Assembly (NCBI GenBank): GCA_023974075.1
Contig: JAMFTG010000217.1
Location: 62,001-126,000, forward strand
Direction: 5' to 3'
Source of the DNA: Chaenocephalus aceratus
Taxonomy: Eukaryota; Chordata; Actinopteri; Perciformes; Channichthyidae
DNA length: 64,000 bases
Shown here: positions 11,664 through 24,400 of the stretch, piece by piece
Layout of the letters: every line of letters begins with the position of its first letter
Position numbering within the stretch: position 1 is the first letter of the stretch
Made by a program: the position numbers and the translations under genes
The notes under the pieces: generated by a model
The model's database searches: none
The model's input: the letters and a program-made list of their open reading frames with translations, nothing else
What the model was told of the DNA's origin: nothing

Positions 11664-14600
11664 ATGTGGGGCATTTGCTGCAGAACTATGGTAAGTAAGG
11701 CCATTTTCGCTGAGTAGGTTTATTGACATTGGTCTTAAGCCAACACGAGACTCTGATATTAATATTGGTCATTATTGAAGTTAAGAACATTAACGGTTGT
11801 GGTGTGTTATGCTAATTGGCTAACGCTGATTAACGGCAGACGTTAACATGAATGTTTGCTAGCTGTTAGTAGATAATAGGAGTGTGTGTTAGCTGTTAGT
11901 AGATAACAGGAGTGTGTGCTAGCTGTTAGCAAGTAACATGTATGTGTGCTAGCTGTTGGCAGGTGAAATGAACCTGTGCTAGCTGTTAGCAGTTCAAATT
12001 AATGTGTGCTAGCTGTTAGCACGTAACATGTATGTGTGCTAGCTGTTAGCAGGTAAAATGAACCTGTGCTAGCTGTTAGCAGGTAATATGAAGGTGTGCT
12101 AGCTGATAGAAGGTAATGCTAGTTAACCTTTAGCTAAACTAAATGGGTGAAAGGTGAATTATGTTTAGCTACGATACAATATAGCTTTAGCCGAAAGACT
12201 CTGAAGCACAAGCTTGACTGAAAATACACTATTCACTTCTACCCGGTCCAACGTTAAGTCAACGTATAGTGAATTAAATACAGAAATGTAGATGGGAAAG
12301 AAGATAACATAAAGTTAGGTCATCATCAGACTAATCTCGCTATTCGGCAAACTCACTGGAATAAAATGTCTGAAGAACATTAAGTACGTACATTTAATGT
12401 ATTCAGTTAAGCCAGTTAATAGGATAACAGAAACTTAATCTGAATACTTTTGACATTTATTTTACCAATGTTATTTGCTGCTTAGTACTCTTATTTACAT
12501 ATGGTACTGTTGTCAGGTTGAAAATAAGGACAGCCTGGCCCCTACCGGTACCTCGTTACAACTGCAACCAACAACTATTCTTTAGATATGGTCACAATTG
12601 ATCCAGAATAGTATATTTGTTCAAGTTGTGTACCTACATTTCAGAGGCTGATATTGTACTTTTACTCCACTACATTTATTTTAACACAGTTACTTTGTAC
12701 ATGTAAAGGAACATGATATGCTGATATGGTATAATGCACTGTACTACTTATCTACACAGTATTTCTAGTATCTAAATGTGTCCAACACTCATGAACAATA
12801 AATGCTTTTACATGTATAAATAACAGGAACACATAATAACCTAATTATTATAATACTGTGATAAGATCCATTTTGCAGCAGCATAAAAAACAAGGACATA
12901 AGATACAAGAAATAAACAGTCCAAAATAATTCTGAAATAGAAACATAATGGCATAAAAAAAGTAAAATAAATATATATACATGTGGAAATACAAGTAAGT
13001 TAACTCAGCATATTTTAGTCACGTCGGTTTATTTAGCATTATTAAAAGACAGTTGACTAGAGAAATGATGACCACACTTTCACAAAGTAACACCACAAAC
13101 ATGTATTAAACGTACACTGCTTTGTCTTCCTGTGAAGGTGGGGAGGGCGAAACCCTGCGGCCTCATGAAGCTCCGTCACCTGGTGAAGCCGGTGTCTTTG
13201 ACTCGAGTCTCCGGCAGATACCTGTCGCACCAGAAGGGCCTGCCCACGCTGCCGGTGCCCCCCCTGCAGCAGACCTGCGAGCGCTACATCTCTGCTCTGG
13301 AGCCCATCGTGGAGCTGGATGAGCTGAAGCACACCAAAGAGCTGGTGGACGAGTTCCAGAAAGCAGGAGGGCTGGGAGAGAGACTTCAGAAAAGTCTGGA
13401 AAAGAGAGCACAGAACACCGAGAACTGGGTGAGACTTGTGTGGGAAATTTGTATTATTATTATTTATTTATTTATTTTACTATTTCAACAATTGGACCGT
13501 TTATACATCCGAAAAACAAACAACATGAGTAGAAGAGGGAGGGCAGAAAGCATATCTTATACAGAGGAAGCCCTCGGTTAGTCATCCTGTTGCAGGAAAA
13601 AGGAAAAAAGATAATTCTGTAATAAAATACTCACACACAGATAAACAAAATGCTATATATACATACACATACACATACACATATACATACATACACCCAC
13701 TTCCAGGGTGAAAATTATAAAATAAAACTAAAAGAAATAAGTCCATGTTCAGATAACAAGACAGTTTCATTTCTCATTCTTTTTTATGTAAACTGATAAT
13801 TTAAAGGTCCCATGTCTCACACACACACACACACACTCTCAGCGGCGAAACTGTGACGCGCTTACACTGTAGGTGTGCCGTGTTTGGGGGGTGCGGGTGC
13901 TAGTGGAGCCTCGCAGATGGGGGTGCTGCAGTACCCTCAGCACCCCCCCTTCCCACGTCCATTCACGATGTCTCGCTGTCTCGCCGACCCCACGCAGCAA
14001 CCAGGAAACGACACCAGCAAGCCAGCTCACACTGTCCCCTCCTCGCAGCAGCGAGCCCCGCAACGTCCCGCCCACACGGCCCCCAGACCCCACGCAGCAT
14101 TCTCATCCGTTTGTCATTACTGGTGTCATTTCCTGGCTGCTAACAAACGCCATGGTAACACATAATCACTGATGTTCCGCTGTGACGGTGGTGGACTCAT
14201 CAGAACAGAGTGGGCGAGCTGACCAATCAGAGCACAGTGGGCTCACAGGGGGGGGGGGCAGGAGCTCCAACAAGCCGTTTAGGACAGAGAGTGAATACAC
14301 AGACTATACAGAGACGCTGTGAGAAACCAATGTGAGTTAGAAACATTGAACAATGTAAATCTGTTCTAGTCGACCTCAGCAATGGAATTATGATCAGTAG
14401 AAATGGCCATGACATGGGACCTTTAAGATAATCATAATAATAGTCATTATAAGTGTTATAGTATTTATAATTATAATCTTTTTTTAATCTATTTTTAAGT
14501 TAATCCAAATTGAAATGAGATGCGTTGCCCTGACACGACCCGTTTGTATTTAGTTCTTTGCTTATTGTTATTGCAAACCCCTCGGACATTTCACCGATTT

Positions 14601-15584
14601 CCTTTTCATAAAGTGTATTATTGATCGGTTACTGACTCTGTTTCTCTCCGTCTTTGTAGTTGTCACAATGGTGGGTGCAGATTGCTTATCTGGACTACCG
14701 GCTGCCTGTGGTGGTGCATTCAAGTCCCGGGTTGGTCTTGCCCCGCATGAACTTCAGAGATACACAGGGACAAATAAGGTATCGCATGTCCGCTCAGTTT
14801 ACATCCAACCCATTTACAGACAGAGATGCATTCTTGTGTTACTCTGAAACAATGAAAGCATACATCATGATTATCTGCTTTAGATGCATACTGGTATATT
14901 ATAATAATCACTTCTGAACTGTTGTTTGAATAACATCTTGTTCTCTCTGCTTAGGTTTGCTGCCAAACTGATAGCAGGTGTTCTGGACTTTAAGACAATG
15001 ATTGACAAGTGAGTACCGTGTTCATAGTATCCTCCTTGTGGACCCCTGCTTACTTTGTCCTATTCATGTGTTTGTCTCCTAGCCTCCTTTTGCTTTTGTT
15101 GCCGATAATAAGAACAAGTAAACATCTGTGTTCTTATTGGGTCACGCAGTCTACCATACCTTCTTGTATTTTCATTTAGCTGTAACTCCATCATTTACAA
15201 TGTTGTTATGTGTTTGAATCTGATATTGGGCTATACAAATAAAGATTGATTTGATTCTCCCAATTTAGTGGAGAGTCTATTGATAACATCATTTGGAATA
15301 ATACGCTTTTTTCACATGAGCGAACCCACGTTTTGAAACACCGTAGCGCGTGGAATATTGTAACTAATCAGCTGAGTCGTGAATGCTTCTTGCAGTGAGA
15401 CCCTGCCCGTTGAATTTATGGGAGCGAAGCCCCTGTGTATGAATCAGTACTACAAGGTGCTGTCGTCCTGCCGTATCCCCGGCCTGAAGAGCGACTCGGT
15501 GGTGAACCATGCCAAAAGCTCCAGACCCCCGACACACATAACTGTAGTGCACAACCATCAGGTGAGTGAACACTGGTTGTAGGA

Positions 15585-15618
<34 letters not shown>

Positions 15619-18600
15619 GTGTGTATATAGATATATTTGAACATTGTAATCCTTTGTTATTTGTATTATTATATCATTTATTTAAACCAGCCGTTGTAAA
15701 ATTGACGTCATAGCCGACTGAAGGAGAAAAGAATCACGGAGAAATATCGTTGTGGTGGTGGTGGTGGTGGTGGTGGTGGTGGTGGTGGTGTGTGTGTGTG
15801 TCTTCGCGGCTTCGCTGTGTTTGAGAAACCAACGAGTTTGGAACATTGTAAATCTGTTCTAGTCGACCTCAGCAATGGAATCATGATCAGTAGAAATGGC
15901 CGTGACGTTGGACCTTTAAGCTCTTCGGGTACCAGGGGCCTAAGTATCACCGATAAAGAAAAGGATGCTCTGGAAACAGTATAACGTAGAGGTGCAGTTA
16001 GAGATTATAAATTGGACGGCAGGGTCACAGAAATGCTCAAACGGTTGAACTAGTTCTCTTCTTCCAGATTGTCCATAACGTCTCAGCCCTTGATGCATCG
16101 ATATACCCTAAAGCCTCTTAGAACGATGGCCCTGCAAAGCTAACTCCTTGAACTTGCAGAGAATATCTGTTACTCGACAATAAGACACACTTTCGTCTTA
16201 GCACGACACTTTATTTCAGCACACCGCCATCTTCGGATAACACGTACAACACGTAACTCCCACGTAACCCTTGACAACATCCGGTAACACTTCCGGACGG
16301 TTCTTCACCATAAAACTCAAAGTTCGCACATACACAGAAATAGTGCATGTAAGTTAACAATATCCACATCTAGTGACACTCTGAAATACTCCAAGATCAA
16401 TCAGAGAGTGAAACATGCTCAATAGAACATATCTGTTCAGAAACCAGACAGAAGTGAAACAAGTACAAACCACAGACTGCCTGTGTCATGGAGAATACAG
16501 TCGCTGGTTTATTTCTGTCTGTAGGCCGTTGTTGTGAGTGTGGACGGTCGGAGCATATATAACGTTAGCTTAGCCGATCTCCATTCAGAAAACACGCATT
16601 TTAAAAGGGTTTTTCGCCTGCCGTCTGTCTGCAGACTTGTCAAAGCATTAATTCGTGGTTTTTACTAACCGGTATCAGTATGTTGTTACTTCGGCATCAT
16701 TTAGAAACGTGTATTACAATTAAATCACGGTCAAATATGTTCATCTTGTTGTAGTTGTAGCCCCCTTGCCAGCGAACCACGATTTAGTCGGGCCAGAAAA
16801 AAGGTGAAAAAGTAGCCCCGGGCCAAAACTAGGCCAAGTGGAAACGCAACCAAAAACGGGCCCCTGACGGCTCGGCACGCTTAAAGCGAGCTACCCGCTG
16901 CAGTGGAAACGCCCATAATTGTTACGACTGTCGCCTTCCTGGTCCTTTTAACTGTGTTAACTTGTGTTATATGCAAATGAGCTGTGCGGTTGCCCTGACG
17001 TCATTGGCTGCCATTTCCTGGTCCGCCTCCTGAAGATTGTTATTAGAGTCCTCCTTTTGTTTGGTTACTTATCAACCTGTGCCCTTTTGGCTACTTTGTT
17101 TGTTCAGGCCTTCCATTTTGTTACTTGCTATTTAAAATAAACCCATTATACCAATTCCAACTGGTGTGTGTTGCATTTCCTCATCCCGAGTGGGGACGTT
17201 GCACTAATGCTCTAGAAAAGTCAACAAGCACGGTAGAGTTCAGTCGTCCAGATGGAGTGAAATTATGATGATTGTGTGCTTACTATATGAGAAGCCTGAC
17301 TGAGCCTTTCCTGTCTTCCCTCCACATGCCCTCAGTTCTTTGTGCTGGAGGTGTACAACAGTGATGGCACTCCACTGACAGCGGATCAGTTCTGTGTTCA
17401 GCTGGACAGGATCTGCAGCTCCTCCTCTCAAACAAACATGGAGCCCGTGGGCATCCTCACCACGCAGCACCGAGACTCCTGGGGCAAGGCCTACGTCAAC
17501 CTCAACAAGGGTGAGATAACACTCCTGTTAGAGCCAGTATTTCGTTTTTATAAGAAAGGCCACCTAATCGTGACGTCTGTAGTCAACCAGAGCATAAAAG
17601 ACTACAATTCCCACGGCAGTGATGGGCAACCTCTTAAAGACGCCGTCGAAGCACAGTTTTTTACCGTTCAATTTTCCTTTGAGTTATCAAGTTATATAAG
17701 CCTTATCAAAGCAAGAAAGAATACCGAAGTTGTTTATTTTATTTTAGCCTCTTTTCTTTGTTTCATGTGTAAAAGTTTGTTGTTTTATTTTGAGCATTGC
17801 AAAATATCATCCCATTAACGGACGCCAAGCAACTTATCAACTGTGAGAGACGAATATAAAGGAAAGAAAATGATAGAAAAATATCACTGGTCCCCGGCTT
17901 GAGCTTCAACCTCAGGATCCGTGTATCTGTGATCCTCTCCAGAATCACATACAGAGCATCAGCTAGTTCCTGAACAGTTCTGTCTGTTTCAAAACTCAGA
18001 TTTCCCCCCCCAAAATTCAGACTAAAAATCTCTTTTTTCTCAAATTCTAGAAATTATGTATTTTATAAAAATCTGAAAAAATTCTGACTTTTTCTCAAAA
18101 TTCAGATCCCCCCCCCAAATCTACAAATTCGGACTTTTTTCTCAAAATTATGAATTATTTCTCAAATTCTAAAAATTCTGTCTTTTTTTCGGAAAATCTC
18201 AAAATTCGTCTTTTTTCTCAAATTCTGACTTTTTCTCAAAATTCTGATTTTTTTTCTTCAAAATTCTGACTTTTTCTCAAAATTCTGATTTGTTCCCCTC
18301 AAATCTACAAATTCGGACTTTTTTCTCAAAATTCGGATTTTTTTCCAAAAATCTCAAAATTCTGACTTTTTTCTCAAAATCTCAAACAGAGTCCTTCACA
18401 TGCTGATATCCAAGAGAGGGAGTCACACAGTCTCAAGATGGAGGAATAGAAAGCAGTATCAATGTTTACTTCAGATTAGCTCCACGTCAGAAATGAGCAT
18501 GCTTGATGTCTCTCTCCATCGAGGCTGAACCATCATGTTAATCACATAGCTATCATCTGCCTCAAACAGTCCTGATGCTCTTCCAGGTCATCTCACATCC

Positions 18601-19276
18601 TGTCATGTTCACAGCTACAGTTGGGATACCTTTGTGAGCATGCTACTCTCATGTTGGAAGAGGACATTCAGGATTTTCCCAATAGAAAAAAAGTTTTAAA
18701 TGTCTGTTGAAGGCGTCTAGTGGCTTGATAGAAAATAAGGAAGGAAGCCACGACAACCGCCATGATGTCAGTGACGTGAAGTCTTCTCCGACAGCAGAAG
18801 TAAACAATGAGTGTCATGTTTGCGGGTTATCTGACATGTCTAGATCAGACCAACAAAAAGTCGGTGTGGGCCATCCAGAGGAGCATCTTCACTCTGTGCT
18901 TGGACGGAGCCATGCCTCAGGTTTCTGATGAGACGTACCGCAGCTCTGCCGCCGTCCAGATGCTGCACGGAGGAGGCAGCCAGTGGAACAGTGGCAACCG
19001 CTGGTTCGACAAGACGCTCCAGGTGACACACACACACACACACACACACACACATTAGTACATTGCGGTATTGGAAGCAGTACTCAAATAGTTTACTTAA
19101 GTAAAACTACAAGCACTATGGTCTGGTTCGACAAGACGCTTCAGGTGACACACACACACACACACGCACACACACACACACACAGTAGTACATTGCGGTA
19201 TTGGAAGCAGTACTCAAATAGTTTACTTAAGTAAAACTACAAGCACTATGGTCTGGTTCGACAAGGCGCTTCAGGT

Positions 19277-19313
<37 letters not shown>

Positions 19314-21011
19314 GTAAATTGCCGTATTGGAAGAAGTACTCCGATACCCCTGTGTGAACTCAACACTTGATTTTGACCAGAAGGACTTGCCTGGCTCTAA
19401 CAGAAGACGATTGAATACAATGCGTTACCCATTCTGTGTCTGTTCTTCCTCTCAGTTTATCATTGGAGAAGACGGGACATGTGGTGCGAACTATGAGCAC
19501 GCCCCAGCTGAGGGCCCGCCGATAGTGGCCCTGATCGACCATGTCGTGGAATACACGTAAGTAGGTCTAAGATCGTTTATGGTTACGTTTGTATCTATTC
19601 TTGTTGGAGGAAGTTCAGCAACAAGTAAGAGAGCAGGACGGAAAGGAAACGTTTCCCCCTTGGCCCCTACACACGGCGGCGTGCGTTGCCGCTTGGCGGT
19701 GGGCGTGTCTTGAGCTTGGGGAGTCAACGCGAGCAACACGACCGACAACCAACCACATGAATGTCCCGCCCCGGACATACAAAGCAAAGCATTCATGCTA
19801 CATCCATGCTGGCTAAATATACTGTCTATGCTTGCTAGCTGTCCATTCAAACGAAGTACACTGGATATGAACTCCCCAAACAAGCGAAAACCTACCAGTT
19901 TCCCCCACTGTCTCTGCCACCTCCCCCATGCCTGGCTCCTCCGGTTTGTACCCCTGTATGTGAAGAGGGACTGGTCATAGAGTACCGGGTGATTCCCTAC
20001 CGCCACGATCATTTTCTCCTCCTTTTGTTGACATATGGGAAATAGCTGCGGTCTGGCTCTCCCAACATACACGCGGTTTGATTGGCTACTGCTTGTACTG
20101 TCAGATTTACATACGAGGGATTTGATTGGCTGACGCCTCCGTCGAGGCGGCAAAAGTAGAACATTGCTCTACTTTTTCAGCGAGCACCTCGAGAGAAGCT
20201 ACGCTTTGCTCCCACAATGCAATTCGGCGAATCGTGACGTCACCCCATTCAAAGTGAATGGGCAGAAGCGTTGAAGCGGCAACGCACGCCGCCGTGTGTA
20301 GGGGCTGTTAATGTCCACTCGTGTGAATCAACATGGATCCCAGTTAGTTATGAAACTGTATGGATAAATAATAACCTATGAAATATATGGATTACACACA
20401 TCTACTTCTGTGCATATCATCATTCAAACATGTTGATTACAAAAAACCTGCTTGAAAAATCACCCAACTAAACATAGTGACGTTTGACTTCCTTTGGTCA
20501 TGTTTTCACGTTGAATTCATAGTTCTCCATTTCGGTTTAACATATGAATGAAAGTTCAAACATAGAAGCACTCAATATATCGCGTGAGATGGAACATGCT
20601 TAGTACGCACTTTAAATATAGCAGCTGCAAGGAACTGTGGGAGTGCATTATCTCCTTCCCCTTGGCAAAGGATGGTCCGATGTATCCTATAGGAAAGGAG
20701 ACACTGAAGGAAGCTCCTTTTTATTTCCTTCTACAGAGTTGAAATAGCTCTAATCGTGGCTGACACTTCTAAGTACTCATATCACTCCGTTAGGAACCGT
20801 CCTAAGCAAAAAGCACTCTCTGACTGCAACCTTATTTTGTTTTTATTCCATTTGATGATCACTTCGTGCTCATAGGAGGAAGCCAGACCTGGTGCGGACC
20901 CCCATGGTGCCTTTGCCCACGCCCCAAAGGCTGCACTTCAACATCACGCCTGAGATCCAGAAGGACATCGAGGAGGCCAAGCACGCCATGGACATGTGAG
21001 GGATTACTTTA

Positions 21012-21082
<71 letters not shown>

Positions 21083-21294
21083 GTACATTGCAGTATTGGA
21101 AGAAGTACTCATAGTTTACTTAAGTAAAACTACAAATACTATGGTTTGGTTCGACAAGATGCTTCAGGTGACACACACACACGCACACGCACACGCACAC
21201 GCACACACACACACACAGTAGTACATTGCGGTACTCAAGTAGTTTACTTAAGTAAAACTACAAATACTATGGTCTGGTTCGACAAGATGCTTCA

Positions 21295-21334
<40 letters not shown>

Positions 21335-21420
21335 GTACATTGCGGTATTGGAAGCAGTACTCAAGTAGTTTACTTAAGTAAAACTACAAATACTATGGTC
21401 TGGTTCGACAAGATGCTTCA

Positions 21421-21468
<48 letters not shown>

Positions 21469-24400
21469 ACACACAGTAAATTGCAGTATTGGAAGAAGTA
21501 CTCGGATCCTTTACTTAAGTTAAATTTACAAATACTATGGTCTTAAATGTGTCCTTTACTAGTAAGTAAAAGTCCTGATTTCAAAATGTAAAAGTACCAA
21601 AGTATTTGGATCAAAAGTTACTTATTACAAAGAGTAAAAGTACTCATTCTGCACAACGGCCCATTTCAGAGTAATATAAAGTACAGAAGTAGTATCCGCT
21701 AAAAGTTCTTCAAGTATTTAGTGACTGCCTTGAAATGTTTAAAAGCAAATTAATCTTTTTTTTATGGCTTTTAATTTGGGTTAACTTTCAATTCTCCCTT
21801 CTCTAACCCATTGTCCATGTTTCACTGTTTTTGTTCCGCTTTGCTTTTACGTCACATTTTTAATTAATTGTTATATTTTCAGCTATTTTAAAGTCAGCTT
21901 TACTTCAAGGGAATTTCATTGGGATCACTTGATGTTTTATCGTGTTACTGTTTATTTATTTTAATATTGTTGTTGTGTTTTCTGTAAAGCACTGTGGGCT
22001 GCTTTGTGCATGAAAGGTGCTATACAAATAACGTTTATTATTATTATTAAGTGTATTTATTAGGGATGGGAACGATTAATCGAATATTCGAAATTATTCA
22101 GGTATTCGAATAATTATTCAGGTATTCTAATATGAGTTATGAATATTTTTATAAATTTTTTTTTTTTTTGGGAGTGATGCCTAAGTTGATTACATATTAT
22201 CAAATTGAATAATTCAATTCAATATGACAGTGCCATAGCTAAATGTGTTAGTTGACGTCTAAAGGTGTGTTTTACTCCGCTCACCGGTCCCTCACAGCGG
22301 GCAGAGCTGCTGATCTCTCTCTCGCGTCCGGTTATACTTCACTCGCTTTTATGTCCAAATCCATCTGATCTAGCTAGTTCTAGCCAATGATACGGCTGCT
22401 GCCCCTCCCTACACGCAGATCACGCAGACTCAACCCTCATCTTATGCCCAAATGTGGCGCAAATGCCCTCCGCAGCCGTTGCGAGGTTCCGGCGCTAACA
22501 GTTCATGAGCGTGCTCCCCCGCCCCCCTGTCAGCACTCGCGACACATGGCCAGCCGAAACAACAATAAGCGCTGCTTGGCAACCTCCGTTCCAGCTGAGA
22601 GGGTCTTCTCTACAGCTGGCCTGATTGTGAATCGCCTCTGCACATCAAAGCTGTAGGCCTATAGCTGTCAAACTGTGATCACCAGTTCAATACATTTGAC
22701 AAATTCGACTTGGTTTCTACACTTATTTGAACATGTATGTATTTATTTCCAAAAATTATTGGAAAAAAATTGGGTAAAGAAAAATTCAGAAAAAAGATTT
22801 GAAATTTTTTTTTATATAGGATATGTACATTTCGGTTAACCGTTTTTTGGGGGGTCGAATATTCGAATATACATTTGCTTTAAAATTCCCATCCCTAGTA
22901 TTTATATATGTATGTTTACTTTATGATGGTAATGAGAGGTTCATTTCTCCCCCCACAGACTGGCCCAGGAGCTGGACACCAAGGTCATCGTATTCGACCA
23001 CTTTGGTAAAAATATCCCAAAGACCCACAAGATGAGCCCCGATGCTTTCATACAGGTGGCGCTTCAGCTGGCGTACTACAGGTGAGAGGCTGGGAAGACT
23101 TGGATAAGTGGTTTCTACAGAGACTTTTAACGCTAAGCTATCCAGAGAGCTTCATGTAAATTCATCTTTATCACGTACGCTGCAATAAGGACGTTTGTGT
23201 CCTTGACTGAGATGTAATAGATTCAAGTTGTGAGGTACATACACATTCAGAATCAGAATACCTTTGTTCGTCCCACAGAGAGGACATTTCCCTTTGTTCC
23301 AGCAGAAAAGAGCCACAGACAGCTTAGTGTTACCGAGTCAGACTGCAGATGCTTTTAAAAAGGCCTAACATGGCATCTTTTTAGAATAGCCTTTTGCTAG
23401 ATATTTACAACCCCCACTTGTTGCCATGCCAGCCTAAACGTCACTGTTTACTTTATTAAATATATATATTTGTTGTTGTTTGGTTTCAACCATTTTACTC
23501 TGTAGCACTTTGAGTTTAGTTAACCCAAATATTATTATTATAAATAGCAGGGTTCGCACGGTCATTAAAAACCTGGGAAAGTCAAAATGCAAACTCCAGG
23601 CCCTGGAAAAGTTTTGGAAAACAATATTTTTCTCAACGTTTTGGAAAAGTCATGGAAATGTAACTAAAGTTGCATCAAATATAATTTATATTTTATCTAA
23701 TCGCCGAAATAGTGATACTATAATGATAATAAATACTGTATCGTATAGTAATGAAACGTAAAATGGAATTTAACTGTTGCGGTGTTTCTCTGGTGAGAGA
23801 TGTTTACAATCACGCCCTCTAGTGGCTTTAGCCTGTCGGAGCTAGTAAGCCTACTATTTGATCGAAGTTATTTCATATCCTCATTTTCCTGTTCCATGTT
23901 AAAATAAACAGTTTTCAGTGGTACCGCTGAGGAAGAGATTTGTTTTGGTCATGGAGAATTAGGTAAAGGTCATGGAGAGGTCATGGAGAAGTAGGTAAAG
24001 GTCATGGAGAAGTCATGGAGAATTAGGAAAAGGTCATGGAGAAGTAGGTAAAGGTCATGGAGAAGTAGGAAAAGGTCATGGAGAATTAGGTAAAGGTCAT
24101 GGAGAATTAGGTAAAGGTCATGGAGAGGTCATGGAGAAGTAGGTAAAGGTCATGGAGAAGTCATGGAGAAGTAGGTAAAGGTCATGGAGAATTAGGTAAA
24201 GGTCATGGAGAATTAGGTAAAGGTCATGGAGAATTAGGTAAAGGTCATGGAGAATTAGGTAAAGGTCATGGAGAGGTCATGGAGAATTAGGTAAAGGTCA
24301 TGGAGAATTAGGTAAAGGTCATGGAGAGGTCATGGAGAAGTCATGGTGAAAGAGTGTATGAACCCTGTATTAGTCTAGTAGCCACCAGTCAGTTTTTGCA

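Noticed and set aside
13165..13428. crat starting at the internal ATG only
   Set aside because: An upstream exon (11664-11690) splices in frame and its product resembles the mammalian CRAT N-terminus, so the longer form is preferred. The internal start is kept as a possible second form.
16920..17210. Solo LTR in crat intron 5
   Set aside because: Begins TGTTACGA and has AATAAA-like text, but no matching terminal inverted bases or target duplication could be found.
19491..20153. 220-aa minus-strand ORF
   Set aside because: Runs through antisense crat exon 8 and a MITE; no family resemblance.
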